Below are positions 51,918-60,675 of a stretch of 64,000 bases of DNA, piece by piece; within the stretch, counting starts at the first letter, position 1; every line of letters starts with the position of its first letter. The position numbers were made by a program, and so were the translations under genes. The stretch is from Flavobacterium sp. N2270. GTDB lineage: Bacteria > Bacteroidota > Bacteroidia > Flavobacteriales > Flavobacteriaceae. The DNA is taken from assembly GCF_025947225.1 (NCBI RefSeq), contig NZ_CP110005.1, positions 868,001 through 932,000 of the forward strand, read 5' to 3'. The notes under the pieces were generated by a model that was not told where the DNA came from, made no database searches, and saw nothing but the letters and a program-made list of their open reading frames with translations.

Positions 51918-54900
51918 TTATTCTTCAACAGGTGTTAGTTTTTTATTCTTTAACCATATTTTAAAAATATTAACTAAGTAGAATAATACAGGTACAACTA
52001 CTAATGTTAGGAAAGTAGCAAAGATTAATCCGAAGATTACAGTCCACGCTAAAGGTCCCCAAAATATAACGTTGTCTCCACCCATATAAATATGAGGATT
52101 TCCAGTTGCAAATAAGCTAAAGAAATCAATATTAAAACCAATTGCTAATGGAATTAAACCTAATACTGTAGTGATTGCTGTAAGTAAAACTGGTCTTAAA
52201 CGAGCTTTACCTCCAATAACAATAGCATTAAAAATATCTTCTTTTTCTAATTGTGCATCACTAGGAAGATTCAATTCTTCTTTTCTTCGGGCAATTAATA
52301 AATCGGTATAATCAAGCAATACAACACCATTATTTACCACAATTCCCGCTAAGGAAATAATTCCCATCATAGTCATCATAATAACAAATGGCCAACCTGT
52401 TAACATTAGTCCTAAGAATACACCTATAAAACTTAAAAATACGGCAACCATAATAATAGCTGGTCTTGAAACCGAATTAAATTGGAAAATTAAGATTAAG
52501 AAAATTAAGAATAACCCTGTAAATAAAGCTCCCATTAAGAAGGACATTTGTTTTCCTTGTTCTTCTAATTGTCCTGTATAATCAAACTCAACTGTTTTTG
52601 GTTTATCAAAATTAGCCATTTCTGCTTGAATTTGAGCAACCGCAGCACCTGCATCTGTAAATCCAGGAGCTAAGGCAGAATATAATACAACTACTCTTTT
52701 TGTGTTTTTATGCTTAATAGCACTAAACGAAGAAGTATTTTGTTGTGAAGCTACTGTAGAAACCGGAATTTCCTTAATTTGACCAGAAGCCATATCTCTA
52801 AAAGTGATGTTTTGGTTAAAAATGGCACTTTTATTGTATCTATTTTCTTCGTTAAAACGAACATAAATATCATAATCTTCTCCGTCTTTTTTGTAAACAC
52901 CTGCTTTTTCTCCAAAGATAGAACGACGCAATTGATTACCAACTTGACCAGCTGAAACACCCATTTCTCCTGCTTTTTCTCTATCAACTACAACTTTCAT
53001 TGCTGGTTTTCCTTTGTTTACATCAATTTTTAATTCATCTACACCAGGAATGTTTTTTGTAGTTAAGAAATCTTTCATTTTTTCTGCAGTATTAATTAAC
53101 TCTGCATAATCATCTCCTTTAATTTCAATATTGATAGGATAACCTGCAGGCGGACCAACAGCGTCTTTTTCAACTGAAATAGAAACACCAGGATAAATAT
53201 CTTTTAAAGATTCTTGGACTTTTTTACGTAAATCTTCCGAATCCAGACCGTTTCTAAACTTATATTCACGCATAGAAACTGTAATTTTACCTTTATGTGG
53301 CATTTCTGCAGTTGAACCACCATCTGTTTGAGGGTTACCAGCTCCTTCACCTACTTGTGCTACTGCACTTTCTACTAAATAATTAGTGTTATTATCTAAA
53401 TTTATAAATTCTTTAGAGTTTAAAACAGCATAAACACGTTTTTCAATAGATTCAGTAATTTTATTTGTTTTTTCAATGTCTGTTCCTTGTGGATATTCCA
53501 CATAAACAATAATTTGATTTGGAGTATTGTCAGGGAAAAATTCCACTTTTGTTCTTCCACTACCTACGCTCCATCCGAAATATAAAAATAATACTATCCA
53601 AAACATTAAGATCATTCCACCAAAAACGATAATTGGTTTTTTTCCTGATAAGAAGAATTTTAAACTTTTTTCATACCAATTTTCCCATTTCGTTAAAACC
53701 TTATTTTGGAATGAAGTTGTCCATCCTTTAATAACGTATTTATAAATCCAAAACATGATTGCTGTAAAGATCATTACAGAACCTAAAGCTCTAAATGCTC
53801 CACCAAAAATTAAGATAAAAGCTCCTAATCCGCCAAGAATTATACTTAAACGAATTAATGATTTTTTAGATAAGATTTTCTCGTTAATATCCATTAATTG
53901 AGATACTAAAACGGAGTTGAAAAATATTGCTACAAATAATGAAGAACCTAATACAACAGATAAAGTAATAGGGAAATAAATCATAAATTGTCCCATTGTT
54001 CCTGGCCACATTCCTAGTGGAACGAAAGCTGCTACTGTAGTTGCTGTTGAAATAATAATAGGTAAGGCAATTTCTCCAATCCCTTTTTTGGCTGCTTCAA
54101 TTCGGCCCATTCCTTCGTCTTCCATTAAGCGGTAAACGTTTTCAACAACTACAATTCCATTATCTACAAGCATTCCAAGTCCCATAATTAACCCGAAAAG
54201 AATCATGGTGTTCATGGTGTAACCTAGTCCGTTTAATATCATAAACGACATAAACATAGACATTGGAATTGCAAAACCAACAAAAAGCGCATTTCTGAAT
54301 CCTAAGAAAAACATTAAAACGCCAACTACTAGAATAATACCAAAAATGATATTATTTACTAAATCATCAACCTGGTTTAAAGTCCTTGAAGATTGATCAT
54401 TTGCAATGGTAACTTGTAAATCTTTTGGAAAAACATTCTCTTCGGCATCTTTAATTATGGTTTTGATTTTATCTGCAGCTTCAATCATATTTTTACCAGC
54501 GCGTTTTTTTACGTCTAGCATTACCACTCTTTTACCAAACTCTCTTGCATAAGTGGTTTTATCTACATCTTTAAAAGTAACTTTTGCTATGTCTTTTAAG
54601 TAAATTGCTCCACCTTGTGTTTTAACTACAAAATTTTCAAGTTCAGAAGGATTGTCTACTTCGCCTAAAATTCTAATAGTTCTTCTTTGTCCGTTAGAAA
54701 TAAGGTTTCCTGCAGACATCGTTACGTTTCCGTTTCTTACTGCATTAATAACATCATCAAAACTTACTTTTGAAGCCATCATTTTGTAAATATCGACTGC
54801 AATTTCAACTTCTTTTTCTTGAGCTCCGCGAATGTCAACTTGTTTAATTTCGTCTAAGGCTTCAATTTTATCTTCAAGATATTCACCAAATAATTTTAAT

Positions 54901-55397
54901 TTATCAACAGGATAATCTCCTTGAATATTAATGTTTGCAATTGGCACTTCTTCTGACATATTAAGGTCAAAAACATTAGGTTCTACTTTAGCCCCATTAA
55001 ATGTTGGCCAATCTTCACCACCTGTTTTAGTATCAATTTTGTCTTTAATTTTTTGTTTTGCGGCATCAACAGTAATTTTTTCGTCAAATTCTACAGTAAT
55101 AATACCATAATCTTCTTGCGAAGTAGATAAGATTTCAACAACGTTACTTACGTTTCTAACTTCTTCTTCTAATGGATCAATTATAAGGCGCTCAATATCC
55201 TCTGCAGTATTTCCTGGATAAACGGTGCTGATGTATATTTTTGTTTCTTTAATTTCGGGAAAATCTTCTCTTGGCATATTGTAATATGCAGATAATCCTA
55301 AAAATAAGAACATAATCATCGTTACATAAATGGTCATCTTGTTTTCGATGGCCCAAGACGATAATTTAAACTCTTTTTCTGTATTGTTAGTACTCAT
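51918..55397 (-). CDS. RND efflux transporter, inner-membrane permease
   Basis: 1159 residues of the AcrB superfamily with two repeats of membrane helices and large periplasmic loops (MPREDFPEIKETKIYISTVYPG at the start). The proton-relay region of helix 4 reads GLGMLVDNGIVVVEN, with one aspartate where many HAE1 pumps have two. It is about 100 residues longer than AcrB because of extra hydrophobic sequence after helix 6 (GAFILIFGGAFRALGSVMI). Substrates are unknown; it pumps with the adaptor and TolC encoded upstream in the same operon. Confidence 0.93.
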   Translation of the reverse strand: MSTNNTEKEFKLSSWAIENKMTIYVTMIMFLFLGLSAYYNMPREDFPEIKETKIYISTVYPGNTAEDIERLIIDPLEEEVRNVSNVVEILSTSQEDYGIITVEFDEKITVDAAKQKIKDKIDTKTGGEDWPTFNGAKVEPNVFDLNMSEEVPIANINIQGDYPVDKLKLFGEYLEDKIEALDEIKQVDIRGAQEKEVEIAVDIYKMMASKVSFDDVINAVRNGNVTMSAGNLISNGQRRTIRILGEVDNPSELENFVVKTQGGAIYLKDIAKVTFKDVDKTTYAREFGKRVVMLDVKKRAGKNMIEAADKIKTIIKDAEENVFPKDLQVTIANDQSSRTLNQVDDLVNNIIFGIILVVGVLMFFLGFRNALFVGFAIPMSMFMSFMILNGLGYTMNTMILFGLIMGLGMLVDNGIVVVENVYRLMEDEGMGRIEAAKKGIGEIALPIIISTATTVAAFVPLGMWPGTMGQFMIYFPITLSVVLGSSLFVAIFFNSVLVSQLMDINEKILSKKSLIRLSIILGGLGAFILIFGGAFRALGSVMIFTAIMFWIYKYVIKGWTTSFQNKVLTKWENWYEKSLKFFLSGKKPIIVFGGMILMFWIVLFLYFGWSVGSGRTKVEFFPDNTPNQIIVYVEYPQGTDIEKTNKITESIEKRVYAVLNSKEFINLDNNTNYLVESAVAQVGEGAGNPQTDGGSTAEMPHKGKITVSMREYKFRNGLDSEDLRKKVQESLKDIYPGVSISVEKDAVGPPAGYPINIEIKGDDYAELINTAEKMKDFLTTKNIPGVDELKIDVNKGKPAMKVVVDREKAGEMGVSAGQVGNQLRRSIFGEKAGVYKKDGEDYDIYVRFNEENRYNKSAIFNQNITFRDMASGQIKEIPVSTVASQQNTSSFSAIKHKNTKRVVVLYSALAPGFTDAGAAVAQIQAEMANFDKPKTVEFDYTGQLEEQGKQMSFLMGALFTGLFLIFLILIFQFNSVSRPAIIMVAVFLSFIGVFLGLMLTGWPFVIMMTMMGIISLAGIVVNNGVVLLDYTDLLIARRKEELNLPSDAQLEKEDIFNAIVIGGKARLRPVLLTAITTVLGLIPLAIGFNIDFFSLFATGNPHIYMGGDNVIFWGPLAWTVIFGLIFATFLTLVVVPVLFYLVNIFKIWLKNKKLTPVEE

Positions 55398-55405
55398 GTT
55401 TTATA

Positions 55406-56572
55406 TTATTTAATTATCGATACTTTTTGTCCGTCCTTTACACTACGAGCACCTTCGTTAATAATTAGATCGCCATCTTTAATACCTTCTATAATTTCTA
55501 CTAAACTATTTTGAGATTGACCTGTTTTTACGATTACTTTTTTAGCAATAGCATTTCCGTTTTTATCTACATTTTCAGCAATATATAAATATTGTTCTCC
55601 TTCAGCATTTTCTGAAATAATACTAATAGGAACTGTTATAGCTTTTGGATTAGAGTAATCTTTTATTTGAATCTTTGAAGTTAAATTAGGTTTGATTTTT
55701 CCATTTTTATTTGGAACAGCAACTTGAATTGTAAATGAACGATTTTCTGGATTAATATAGTTGCTAACTTGAGTTACTTTGGTATTTAATGATTCTCCTA
55801 AAACCGGAAAATTTACTATAACATCTGATCCCTTTTTCACCGAACTAATGTTTTTTTCTGGGACTTCAGCATCTAAATACATATTGTTAAGACTTACAAT
55901 TCTCATAATTGGAGTTCCAGGACCTACTACGCTTCCTTTTTCAGTGATAACGTCATCAATAGTTCCTGTAAATGGAGCTCTAATTATTGTTTTTGCTAAT
56001 TGCGCTTTCATTTGAGCAACAGCTTTTAATTGCGCATTATATGTTGTTTTTGCTTGTAAAAATTGAATTTCAGAGCCGATTTTTTGGTTCCATAAATTTT
56101 GTTGTCTTTCATAAGTTGTTTTGGCTAAAGCAGCTTGAGTTTCCATTTGTGCTAATTGAGAACTTAATCCGCCATCATCAATTTTTCCTAAAGTTTGCCC
56201 CTTAGTTACACTTTGTCCTTCGGTTACATAAACTTGTTGAAGAATTCCGCCCATTTCTGCATTTAAAACAATATTTTCTTTGGTTTGAACATTTGCTTGC
56301 AGTTCTAAATAATGATTAAAAACAGTGTCTTTAGCGGCAATAATAGTAATTAATGCTAATTTATGATTAGCGTCTTTTTTACCAATAGCATCATCAATTA
56401 AAGCTAATTCTTTGCTTAATGCATCGGCTTGTTGTACTAATTCTGTTCTCTTAGCTCTTAACTGCTCTAATGTTCCTTTTTCAATAACTGAAGCTGTTGA
56501 GTTTTTTTGATCTCCTCCACAAGAAAGTAAAAGAATTGATGTAAAAACGATGATGTATATTTTTTTTATCAT
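55406..56572 (-). CDS. RND efflux periplasmic adaptor lipoprotein
   Basis: 388 residues. Lipoprotein signal ending LLLSC (Cys18). A coiled coil (LEQLRAKRTELVQQADALSKELALIDD) precedes a lipoyl-like hybrid domain (VYVTEGQSVTKGQTLGKIDDGG), an alpha-hairpin (QLAQMETQAALAKTTYERQ) and a beta-barrel (APFTGTIDDVITEKGSVV). It bridges the permease and TolC. Separated from the permease gene by 8 bases and from TolC by 16 bases. Confidence 0.93.
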   Translation of the reverse strand: MIKKIYIIVFTSILLLSCGGDQKNSTASVIEKGTLEQLRAKRTELVQQADALSKELALIDDAIGKKDANHKLALITIIAAKDTVFNHYLELQANVQTKENIVLNAEMGGILQQVYVTEGQSVTKGQTLGKIDDGGLSSQLAQMETQAALAKTTYERQQNLWNQKIGSEIQFLQAKTTYNAQLKAVAQMKAQLAKTIIRAPFTGTIDDVITEKGSVVGPGTPIMRIVSLNNMYLDAEVPEKNISSVKKGSDVIVNFPVLGESLNTKVTQVSNYINPENRSFTIQVAVPNKNGKIKPNLTSKIQIKDYSNPKAITVPISIISENAEGEQYLYIAENVDKNGNAIAKKVIVKTGQSQNSLVEIIEGIKDGDLIINEGARSVKDGQKVSIIK

Positions 56573-56588
56573 GATGGTTATTTTATAA

Positions 56589-57932
56589 TTATTTAATGTT
56601 TGTAATTTTATCTAATGCTGTTTTTTTGTTAATCACGTCAATCATAGATTGGAGATAGTTTTGTTGAGTTGTATAAAGCTGTCTTTGTGCTTCTGTAAAC
56701 TCAAAACTACTTGAAAGCCCTTCTTTAAATTTAATTTGTTGCTTTTTTTCGATTCTTTCAGCTAAACTTAAATTACTTTTTGAAGTGGCTAATTGTTCAA
56801 TACTATATTCATAATCGTTGAAAGCGCTTTTGTATTGAAGAATTAAATTTTGCTCTGTTTGCTTTAGTTGTGTTGTAGCTTGTTCATAAGCAATTTTTGC
56901 TTGTTCTTTTTTCGCCCCAAAGCTAAAACTGCTAAATATTGGTACGTTTAAACTAATTCCAAAATTTGAATAGTTATACCATGGTTGACTTTGTTCTAGA
57001 AAATCAAATTTATTAGCAAATGAATTTAAACCATAATTTAAATTAGCTGCAAGTGTGGGAAGTGATCTGTATTTTTCTAGCTTTAATAAAAGTCTTTTAG
57101 ATTCTTCGTTGTTTTGACTAATTTTATAATCAAGATTATTATTTACATTAAAATCTTCATTAAATAATGCTAAGTTGATACTGTTTTTTGCAATATCGTT
57201 TAAGTTTTCTGTAAGAGTAACTTCTTCTTTTATATCAATTCCTAAAGCAATTTTAAACAATTGTAAAGCAATATCACTTCGTTTAGTTGCATTAGAAAGT
57301 GTACTGTTTATTTGATTTAATGTAATTTGAAGTTGTTCAACATTTTCTTCTTCAACTAATCCGTTTTTGTAAGTTTCAGTTGTTTCAAAAAGAGTTTGTT
57401 CTAGTGATTTTTTATTTTTTTCAAGAATTAATATATTTTCTCTAGCTAATAAAACGTTCCCATAAGCATTGGTTACCATTTCTCGAACTTCTAAATCGGT
57501 TTTTTCTTTGGCATTTTTAGAAATTTGTAAATATACTTTTGCAGATTGTAAACCAACGATATAAGAACCGTCAAATATTAATTGAGATAAAGTAGCTCTT
57601 GCATCCATACTATGTTTAGTTCCAAATGTAATTGTTGATACACTTCCTGATGCTCCGCCAAAAGCACCGCCGCCAGTAATACCTTGCTCAGTGAAATCGA
57701 GATTGTTTAAATAAGATACATTTCCATTAATTTGTGGCAATCCAATTGCAGTTGTCTCCCATTTTTTTGCTTTAGCAGCGTTTATGTCTTTAGCAGCATT
57801 TATTGCATCGTAATTATTTTTTAATGCATGTTCAATTGCTTGGTTTAGAGTAAAAGAATAACTTTCATTTTTCTCTTGGGCATTTGAAAAACTGATAAAC
57901 AGTAATAAAGTAACTAGTATACTATGTTTCAT
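56589..57932 (-). CDS. TolC family outer-membrane efflux protein
   Basis: 447 residues with a signal peptide (MKHSILVTLLLFISFSNAQ). Two homologous OEP halves with long helices, for example FTLNQAIEHALKNNYDAINA at the start and EQTLFETTETYKNGLVEEEN in the first half, and FKEGLSSSFEFTEAQRQLYT in the second. It forms the outer-membrane exit duct of the pump. It lies between the regulator (3-bp gap) and the adaptor gene. Confidence 0.93.
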   Translation of the reverse strand: MKHSILVTLLLFISFSNAQEKNESYSFTLNQAIEHALKNNYDAINAAKDINAAKAKKWETTAIGLPQINGNVSYLNNLDFTEQGITGGGAFGGASGSVSTITFGTKHSMDARATLSQLIFDGSYIVGLQSAKVYLQISKNAKEKTDLEVREMVTNAYGNVLLARENILILEKNKKSLEQTLFETTETYKNGLVEEENVEQLQITLNQINSTLSNATKRSDIALQLFKIALGIDIKEEVTLTENLNDIAKNSINLALFNEDFNVNNNLDYKISQNNEESKRLLLKLEKYRSLPTLAANLNYGLNSFANKFDFLEQSQPWYNYSNFGISLNVPIFSSFSFGAKKEQAKIAYEQATTQLKQTEQNLILQYKSAFNDYEYSIEQLATSKSNLSLAERIEKKQQIKFKEGLSSSFEFTEAQRQLYTTQQNYLQSMIDVINKKTALDKITNIK

Positions 57933-57935
57933 TTT

Positions 57936-58538
57936 TTAACTATTTGTTTTTAATAATTGTTCAAGTTTGTTAATTCCTTTTGGGGTGCATATTGCTCTTA
58001 AATGGTATTCTAAATAAGTTGATTGTACTACCTTGCTTTTAAAAATTTCAGGATTAAAAATTTCAGCATCTTTAATACTTGTCATTCCGGCAAAATAAAA
58101 ACGACTAATTAGCTCTTTGTTAATTTCGTTTCTAAAAAGTCCTAGATCAATTCCTTTTTGTAAATTATCTATAACACAACATCCCATTTTTTCAAACTGT
58201 TTTAAAGTAAGGCTTTTGTGTATTTTAGGATAATATTTTTGTAATTGATAAATAGGAGATGTGTTTTCATCTTTTAAATTTTTCATTACAAATTCCTTAA
58301 TACTAAAGAGTTCTTCAATAGGATTTTTATTACTTAAAATAATTTCATCAATTCCACATGAAATGGTTTCAAATAAATTTGTTGTGGAGGCTTTAACTAG
58401 TGCGTCTTTACTAGAATAATGTTGATAAATGGTCTTTTTAGAAATTCCCATTTCAGAAGCAATATCGTCCATCGTTACACTTTTAAACCCAAGTGTAAGA
58501 AACATGTCTGTTGCTTTTTGTAGAATTTGGTCTTTCAT
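57936..58538 (-). CDS. TetR/AcrR family transcriptional regulator of the efflux operon
   Basis: 200 residues. The N-terminal helix-turn-helix is clear (FKSVTMDDIASEMGISKKTIYQHYSSK); the C-terminal part is a typical divergent ligand-binding domain (SPIYQLQKYYPKIHKSLT). It is the first gene of the tetR-tolC-adaptor-permease operon, so it probably represses its own transcription until a ligand binds. A perfect inverted repeat with a promoter box inside it lies 62 bases upstream. Confidence 0.94.
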   Translation of the reverse strand: MKDQILQKATDMFLTLGFKSVTMDDIASEMGISKKTIYQHYSSKDALVKASTTNLFETISCGIDEIILSNKNPIEELFSIKEFVMKNLKDENTSPIYQLQKYYPKIHKSLTLKQFEKMGCCVIDNLQKGIDLGLFRNEINKELISRFYFAGMTSIKDAEIFNPEIFKSKVVQSTYLEYHLRAICTPKGINKLEQLLKTNS

Positions 58539-58544
58539 ATTTTT

Positions 58545-58558
58545 CTGAATTAATTCAG
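58545..58558. promoter_or_regulatory. 14-bp palindrome just before the tetR start
   Basis: CTGAATTAATTCAG is a perfect palindrome, 6 bases from the tetR ATG. It could be a second operator or a leader hairpin. Confidence 0.3.
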
Positions 58559-58585
58559 TTTTTAATTATGGTGCAAACCTACGAC

Positions 58586-58613
58586 GGAAACTCTTAATAC
58601 AAAAATAGTTTCC
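58586..58613 (-). promoter_or_regulatory. candidate TetR operator enclosing the efflux operon promoter
   Basis: GGAAACT (58586-58592) and AGTTTCC (58607-58613) form a perfect 7-bp inverted repeat 14 bases apart. On the minus strand the -7 box TATTTTTG (58607-58600) lies between the arms and shares two bases with one of them. A repressor bound here would block the box directly. A third half-site, GTTTCCG, is at 58657-58663. Confidence 0.55.
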
Positions 58614-58715
58614 AAAGTTTTTAAGAAATTTTAACATTTCAAATATCTAATCTCATGTTTCCGTATTCCTTTTTTTTTAACGTAATTTGTATTTCATATT
58701 TAAATCTTTGTTTTT

Positions 58716-59690
58716 ATGCATTCAATTGCTCAATACCAAGACATTGTTTCTAGCTATTTTAATTCTATTTCAATACCAAAAGAGCCTAAAGGTTTATACG
58801 AACCAATAACTTATATTTTATCGTTAGGAGGAAAAAGATTGCGCCCGGTTTTAACGCTAATGACTACTGAGGTTTTTGATGTAGATTATAAAAAGGCAAT
58901 AAATGCTGCTACTGCAATTGAAGTTTTTCATAATTTTTCTTTAATTCATGATGATATAATGGATGATGCTCCGTTAAGAAGAGGAAAGGAAACAGTTCAT
59001 GAAAAATGGAATTTAAATACAGGGATTCTTTCTGGAGATGCAATGCTTATTTTGGCTTACCAATATTTTGAAGATTATGAGCCAGTAATTTTTCAGAAAC
59101 TTGCAAAGTTGTTTAGTAAAACTGCTCTTGAAGTTTGTGAGGGACAACAATATGATGTGGACTTTGAAACACGTGACGATGTTACGATTCCCGAATATTT
59201 AAAAATGATTGAATATAAAACCGCAGTTTTGGTTGGTGCAGCTATGAAAATGGGGGCAATTGTGGCAGAAACTACGGAAGAAAACGCTAATTTAATTTAT
59301 GAATTTGGAATTAACTTAGGTATTGCTTTTCAATTACAAGACGATTATTTAGATGCATTTGGTGATCCAGAAACTTTTGGTAAACAAATAGGTGGTGATA
59401 TTATTGAAAATAAAAAAACATATCTTTATTTAAAAGCAATGGAGTTTTCTTCAGCACAAAATAAAGAAATGTTGTCGCACTTATTTTCAATTCAGCCTTC
59501 AGATAATAGTGATAAAATTTTATCGGTGAAAACTATTTTTAATGAATCGGGTTCAAGTAAAGCAACACAAGATGCTATTTTAAACTATACACAAAAAGCA
59601 TTTGAAACACTATCTAAAATTGAAATTTCAGAAGATAAAAAAGCGGTTTTAAGAGCTTTTGGAGAACAACTTATGAGTAGAAATGTATAA
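58716..59690 (+). CDS. polyprenyl diphosphate synthase
   Basis: 324 residues of an all-alpha isoprenyl synthase. First Asp-rich motif in SLIHDDIMDDAPLRRGKETV, second in FQLQDDYLDAFGD; GGKRLRPVLTLM also fits. It builds a long-chain prenyl diphosphate, by family likely for menaquinone or similar lipids. The chain length cannot be fixed without modelling the residues before the first motif. It uses IPP from the mevalonate pathway partly encoded at 36-38 kb. It overlaps the next gene by 8 bases. Confidence 0.93.
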   Translation: MHSIAQYQDIVSSYFNSISIPKEPKGLYEPITYILSLGGKRLRPVLTLMTTEVFDVDYKKAINAATAIEVFHNFSLIHDDIMDDAPLRRGKETVHEKWNLNTGILSGDAMLILAYQYFEDYEPVIFQKLAKLFSKTALEVCEGQQYDVDFETRDDVTIPEYLKMIEYKTAVLVGAAMKMGAIVAETTEENANLIYEFGINLGIAFQLQDDYLDAFGDPETFGKQIGGDIIENKKTYLYLKAMEFSSAQNKEMLSHLFSIQPSDNSDKILSVKTIFNESGSSKATQDAILNYTQKAFETLSKIEISEDKKAVLRAFGEQLMSRNV

Positions 59691-60033
59691 GGCACCAGCA
59701 AATATTGATTTGTTGATTTCGCAAGCCGAAGAAGAACATTTGTACTTTAAATTAGTAGAACAAACCAACAAAGATTTTGCTCTAGCAAATGAAGCAATTG
59801 ACATTCCTTTAGATGTTTTTCCTTTACATTTTAAAGAACGTGTTCAAGAAAAAATATACAAACTCATACAAAATAAGTTTGCAGAATATTTAAACTTGCT
59901 TTATATAATTGATGTTTCAGAAGAACAAATTAAAAAACTAGACGGTTCTGATGTTGTAGAGTTATCAGAACAAGTAACTTTTTTAATCTTAAAAAGAGAG
60001 TGGCAAAAAGTGTGGTTTAGAAATAAATTCTAA
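59683..60033 (+). CDS. conserved protein of unknown function, 116 residues
   Basis: A soluble protein with Glu/Lys/Leu-rich helical character (EEEHLYFKLVEQTNKDFALA; FKERVQEKIYKLIQNKFAEY). No signal peptide and no known motif. It starts 8 bases before the end of the prenyl synthase gene, so is translationally coupled with it, and its last 17 bases overlap the end of the convergent barrel-protein gene. A functional link to the prenyl synthase is plausible but unproven. Confidence 0.8.
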   Translation: MYKAPANIDLLISQAEEEHLYFKLVEQTNKDFALANEAIDIPLDVFPLHFKERVQEKIYKLIQNKFAEYLNLLYIIDVSEEQIKKLDGSDVVELSEQVTFLILKREWQKVWFRNKF

Positions 60034-60562
60034 TAAAAGGCATTAATGCATCTACATAAACATTGTTTTTGTCTTTGTGCAAAACATTATATCGCAAACC
60101 AATTGTAACGCTTTGCGATCTATAACCAGCGCCTATGAATAATGCAGTGTTCCAAAAATCATCTTTAAAATCATTGCCTGTGGTTTCATAACTATTATTT
60201 ACTCTAAGTTGTTCTAGTTCAGCCGAAAGTTGAATCTGCTGAATTGGGTTAAATAAACCTATAATACTTCCTCCGTAAATATGAGATTTATAAAAACCTT
60301 TTTGATAAACATAACTATATTGTGTTCCTAAACCCAAAGCAGTTTTTTCGTTAAAATTATAAATTGCACTAGGTGCAATAGTAATATTTGTATAACCACT
60401 ACCAAAACCTAGTCCAAGTCCTCCTCCTAGTTGAACGTGTTCCCAAAATTCACTTTTTGTTTTAGTTTTGTTTAAATCTTGCGCATTTATGTTAATTACA
60501 TTGCATATTAAAAACATAAAACACAGTATAAATGTTAAATTTATTGAAGTATTCTTTTCCAT
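60017..60562 (-). CDS. small outer-membrane beta-barrel-type protein
   Basis: 181 residues with an N-terminal hydrophobic signal (LTFILCFMFLICNVININAQ) and short alternating strands such as GGGLGLGFGSGYTNITIAPS and FIGAGYRSQSVTIGLRYNVL, ending in the aromatic IRIYF of an outer-membrane barrel. Relatives beside sucA are sometimes called alpha-ketoglutarate decarboxylase in databases; nothing in this sequence supports that name. It converges on the 116-residue gene with a 17-base overlap. Confidence 0.8.
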   Translation of the reverse strand: MEKNTSINLTFILCFMFLICNVININAQDLNKTKTKSEFWEHVQLGGGLGLGFGSGYTNITIAPSAIYNFNEKTALGLGTQYSYVYQKGFYKSHIYGGSIIGLFNPIQQIQLSAELEQLRVNNSYETTGNDFKDDFWNTALFIGAGYRSQSVTIGLRYNVLHKDKNNVYVDALMPFIRIYF

Positions 60563-60629
60563 AAAACCTTTTCTAAAAAATATATGTTATAAAAATACAA
60601 AAATCTTTAAAAGATTATCAGAAATGTTT

Positions 60630-60637
60630 TACTTTTG
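60630..60637 (+). promoter_or_regulatory. TAnnTTTG promoter box for sucA-sucB
   Basis: TACTTTTG, with TTTA 20 bases upstream (60606-60609) as a weak -33. It is 38 bases before the ATG at 60676. Confidence 0.55.
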
Positions 60638-60675
60638 TACAATTGTTTAATCAAAACGTCTATTTAGACAAAAAT

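Noticed and set aside
60017..60562. The database-style name alpha-ketoglutarate decarboxylase for the barrel protein beside sucA
   Set aside because: The product is a 181-residue signal-peptide-bearing strand-rich protein with no ThDP motif; the name appears to be carried over from the neighbour.
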